64,000 nucleotides of DNA, from assembly GCF_052030545.1 (NCBI RefSeq), contig NZ_JBPDIH010000002.1, forward strand, positions 124,001 to 188,000. Direction: 5' to 3'. The notes below the pieces were generated by a model. The model did no database searches, was not told where the DNA came from, and saw only the letters and a list, made by a program, of their open reading frames with translations. This DNA is from CANMXU01 sp052030545 (GTDB lineage Bacteria > Pseudomonadota > Gammaproteobacteria > Enterobacterales > Alteromonadaceae). Positions 61,466 to 64,000 of this stretch are shown piece by piece (position 1 is the stretch's first letter; the number at the start of each line of letters is the position of its first letter). A program made the position numbers and the translations under genes.

Positions 61466-64000
61466 ATGTCTAACAAGATTTTCCTAGCCCGCCAGTTAAT
61501 GATGTTATTGGCCATAAGTTTTATCTCTGTGTTCGCGACTTTTATAAAAGCTTCAGAACCAGCAGAAAACGCAGTTCAACCATTGTCGACTATCGCTACA
61601 CAAACTCAGTCACTTGCTGGGCAGTGGTCATTTAAAATAGACCCTCGAAATGTAGGTGATGATGAAAAATGGTGGCAACAACACCTCAATATACAACAAT
61701 GGGATAAAATCAAGGTTCCGGGAGTTTGGGATGTTTATGACCGTTATCATGATTATACCGGCACTGCTTGGTACAGATATACCTTCGAAGCAAAACATAA
61801 GGAAGGGTTGAATAACATCCAATTAAATTTTGATTCTGTCTACCACGATAGTGAAGTATGGCTAAATGGTGAAAAGCTCGGTGAAAATAACTTAGGGTTT
61901 ATGGCGTTTAAATTTGATGTATCTGACCGACTAAATAAAGCAGCTTTTAATACCTTAGTTGTGAAAGTAAATAATAGAGTAAAACGCGGTGCTGTATGGA
62001 ATTGGGGTGGTATTCGTTTTCCTGTCTATTTAACTTATAAGCCAGCAACCCATTTAGACAGAGTTTATGTTGCGGCTCAACCCGATTTAGATGCTGGTAC
62101 CGCAGATTTACACATAAGAACCACAATTAATGGCAACAAAGTAACGCTAGAAAAAGCTCAATTAGCACTCAATATTTCACGCCTAGGGCAGCCAATATAC
62201 AATAAAATAATTTCAACCAAGCATATAAAAGCAACAAAAGATGAGCAGCTCAGTCTGACTCATCAATTAAGATTAAATAAACAAGACGTAGCTTTATGGC
62301 ACTTTAATCACCCTGCCCTATACGACATACAAGCGACACTAATTGTTGATAATACCGAACACCATCAAATAAACGACCGATTTGGTATCCGCAAAATTGA
62401 AACTAAAAATAATGCTCTGTATCTAAATGGTGAAAAAATCCGATTAAATGGCCTGAATATGGTGCCTGAAGACAGGTTCGACGGAAATGCACTGCCTTTA
62501 TCTAGAATAAAAGAAGATGTTGATCTATTAAAAACACTCAATGGTAATTTTGCTCGTCTTTCTGGTCCTGCACTACCTAATGCTTACTTAGATTATTTAG
62601 ATGAAATAGGATTTTTACTGATTGAAGAAGTTGGATTATGGGGGAAAGATAAGCAAGTCGACCCTAACCATCCTGTGCCAAAAGAGTGGTTAAAACGCTT
62701 AGTTAACGATCACTATAACCACCCTTCAATAATTGGCTGGAGTGTAGGTAATGAAATTGGCGACCTTAAGAAAAACCCAAAAGCACTTGAATACGTTGAA
62801 GGCGCAATAGCACATTCAAGAGAACTCGATCCTAATCGTTTAGCCGTTTATATCTCCTATTCAGCAGATTATCAAAAAGATGATCCGAGTATGTTTTCCG
62901 ATATTATTATGTTTAATAAATATAGTGATCATGAAGAAAGGTTAAAAGTTGTTCATGACTTTCACCCAGACAAAGCGGTGTTTTTCTCTGAAATTGGCAC
63001 TGAACTCGATGGCGTAGATCCTAATGACTCAACACTTGAGCCTGTTACTTTATGGAACGGATTAAAGAAATATCCATACCTAATTGGCACTTCTCATTTT
63101 GCATTTAGTGATTATCGTAGTGATTGGAAGGATAAAAACCCAGCTAAGACAACCGACTTATCAGAGAACAGAGCTTGGGGAGTATTAACAGCTTATCGCA
63201 CGCCTAAGCGTTCATTTGAAAAATTAAAGAACTATAACGCCCCTATAGAAAGTCTCACATTAACGAAAAAAAACTATCAAACTTTTGCATTAGCGATAGA
63301 GCCAAAATCAAAAGATACCTTTCCAGCCTTTATTATGAAAAATTACCAAGTTGTATGGATGGCGCGTAATCACCTCGGTGAAATTACTGCAGCAAACACA
63401 ATACCATTACCAACAATAAAGCCTGGTGATGAACAACTGACATTTGATATTCAGGTTGAAAAGCCGTTTGAGAAACTCAGTGCCTATTTACTCGACCCAT
63501 TTGGCTATAACGTTAAGCAAGTAGATAGTTTCTTATCTACCCCAAAAGCACCTGTCATCAATACGATTTCGACTTCTTTAGATATCATTCGTGTCACCTA
63601 TGATAAATCAGCATTAGCACAAGAATATCAACTGATTGCTATCGAAGATACAGGTAAAGAAATACTCGGTAAACCGACGATTAATGACTTTGCACAAGTC
63701 ACAAATTTAGAAGGAGATAAAGAATACACACTCGTATTAAAAGCCATTAATGACGTTGGTGAAAGTACCGAAAATCAACGCGTTAAAGTGAGAACAACAC
63801 CGGCAGAGTTACCACCAACAATCTGGTCTGTTGAGGCCAAAGAAGATGCTTTTCATATAGGGTTTTCGGTTCACCTAAAAGATTTTAAGTATGAGATCCA
63901 ATATGGTTTAACATCAAAAGATTACAGTAAACAGTTCTTGATTGATACACACGGAGCCACGCGTATACCAGCGATTAAAGCTGGTCAAGATCACTATTTT
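61466..64000 (+). CDS. Glycoside hydrolase family 2 enzyme, C-terminus beyond the window
   Basis: 845 codons open to the window end. A signal peptide (about 1-30) precedes an N-terminal galactose-binding-like domain (LAGQWSFKIDPRN, KVPGVWDVYD, YHDSEVWLNGEKLG), an Ig-like domain, then the TIM barrel from about residue 315 (NGLNMVPEDRFDG; DEIGFLLIEEVGLWG). Acid/base Glu430 lies in WSVGNEIG, and Glu509 in FFSEIGTELDG is the likely nucleophile. C-terminal FN3-like repeats follow from about residue 690. Likely a periplasmic or extracellular beta-galactosidase/glucuronidase-type enzyme; substrate unknown. It starts 152 bases after the lactonase gene. Confidence 0.9.
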   Translation, partial: MSNKIFLARQLMMLLAISFISVFATFIKASEPAENAVQPLSTIATQTQSLAGQWSFKIDPRNVGDDEKWWQQHLNIQQWDKIKVPGVWDVYDRYHDYTGTAWYRYTFEAKHKEGLNNIQLNFDSVYHDSEVWLNGEKLGENNLGFMAFKFDVSDRLNKAAFNTLVVKVNNRVKRGAVWNWGGIRFPVYLTYKPATHLDRVYVAAQPDLDAGTADLHIRTTINGNKVTLEKAQLALNISRLGQPIYNKIISTKHIKATKDEQLSLTHQLRLNKQDVALWHFNHPALYDIQATLIVDNTEHHQINDRFGIRKIETKNNALYLNGEKIRLNGLNMVPEDRFDGNALPLSRIKEDVDLLKTLNGNFARLSGPALPNAYLDYLDEIGFLLIEEVGLWGKDKQVDPNHPVPKEWLKRLVNDHYNHPSIIGWSVGNEIGDLKKNPKALEYVEGAIAHSRELDPNRLAVYISYSADYQKDDPSMFSDIIMFNKYSDHEERLKVVHDFHPDKAVFFSEIGTELDGVDPNDSTLEPVTLWNGLKKYPYLIGTSHFAFSDYRSDWKDKNPAKTTDLSENRAWGVLTAYRTPKRSFEKLKNYNAPIESLTLTKKNYQTFALAIEPKSKDTFPAFIMKNYQVVWMARNHLGEITAANTIPLPTIKPGDEQLTFDIQVEKPFEKLSAYLLDPFGYNVKQVDSFLSTPKAPVINTISTSLDIIRVTYDKSALAQEYQLIAIEDTGKEILGKPTINDFAQVTNLEGDKEYTLVLKAINDVGESTENQRVKVRTTPAELPPTIWSVEAKEDAFHIGFSVHLKDFKYEIQYGLTSKDYSKQFLIDTHGATRIPAIKAGQDHYF

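Overview
The window looks like chromosome from an AT-rich marine gammaproteobacterium of the Alteromonadales, most likely Colwelliaceae (Colwellia/Thalassotalea type). This is inferred from gene order (ribF-ileS-lspA-fkpB-ispH beside murJ and rpsT; rpoE-rseABC-lepA-lepB-rnc-era-recO-pdxJ-acpS; sdhE-ygfX-nadB; rlmD-relA-mazG), from protein sequence and from AT-rich spacers. No rRNA, tRNA, insertion sequence, prophage or CRISPR array was seen.

Layout. 1-1653: start of a minor-pilin operon (pilV, pilW, start of pilX), minus strand. 2005-9539: ispH, fkpB, lspA, ileS, ribF, murJ, minus strand. 9867-16133: rpsT with a clear promoter and terminator, an M49-like metallopeptidase lipoprotein, a YebC/YeeN protein, a VOC protein, an FMN reductase facing a SufR-like regulator, and a PAS-GGDEF protein. 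16162-24512: mazG, a small secreted orphan, relA, rlmD, barA and a small conserved protein. 24604-33541: the large minus-strand housekeeping block from acpS up to rpoE. 33750-42670: nadB, ygfX, sdhE, ygfZ, slyD, the TIGR03545/TIGR03546 pair, yaaA, tal and a DUF3545-like small gene. 43002-51068: a hypothetical, a CBM9-like secreted protein facing an SGNH lipoprotein, parC, and two overlapping periplasmic-sensor GGDEF genes. 51419-56218: arsR-gapdh-arsJ arsenate resistance, another MFS transporter and a YSC84-like lipoprotein. 56944-64000: start of a carbohydrate locus with an IclR regulator facing a FAD oxidoreductase, a secreted lactonase-like propeller and a glycoside hydrolase family 2 enzyme cut by the window end.

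Most of the window is conserved core genome. The accessory parts are the carbohydrate locus (56.9-64 kb), the arsenic locus (51.4-54.1 kb), the small secreted orphan (17.2 kb) and the CBM9/SGNH pair (43.6-45.2 kb). The most notable non-coding signals are a dispersed, structured intergenic repeat with two copies of about 98 bp near 42.9 and 51.2 kb, a triplicated 20-bp motif upstream of the YSC84 lipoprotein gene, a 27-bp near-palindrome in the IclR divergent promoter, a triple half-site operator next to the Fe-S-type regulator, and a sigma-E-like promoter in front of rpoE. I see no single clearly new multi-gene system. The best candidate is the IclR/FAD oxidoreductase/lactonase/GH2 locus, which may combine cleavage of a glycan with oxidation of the released sugar; the substrate cannot be read from sequence.
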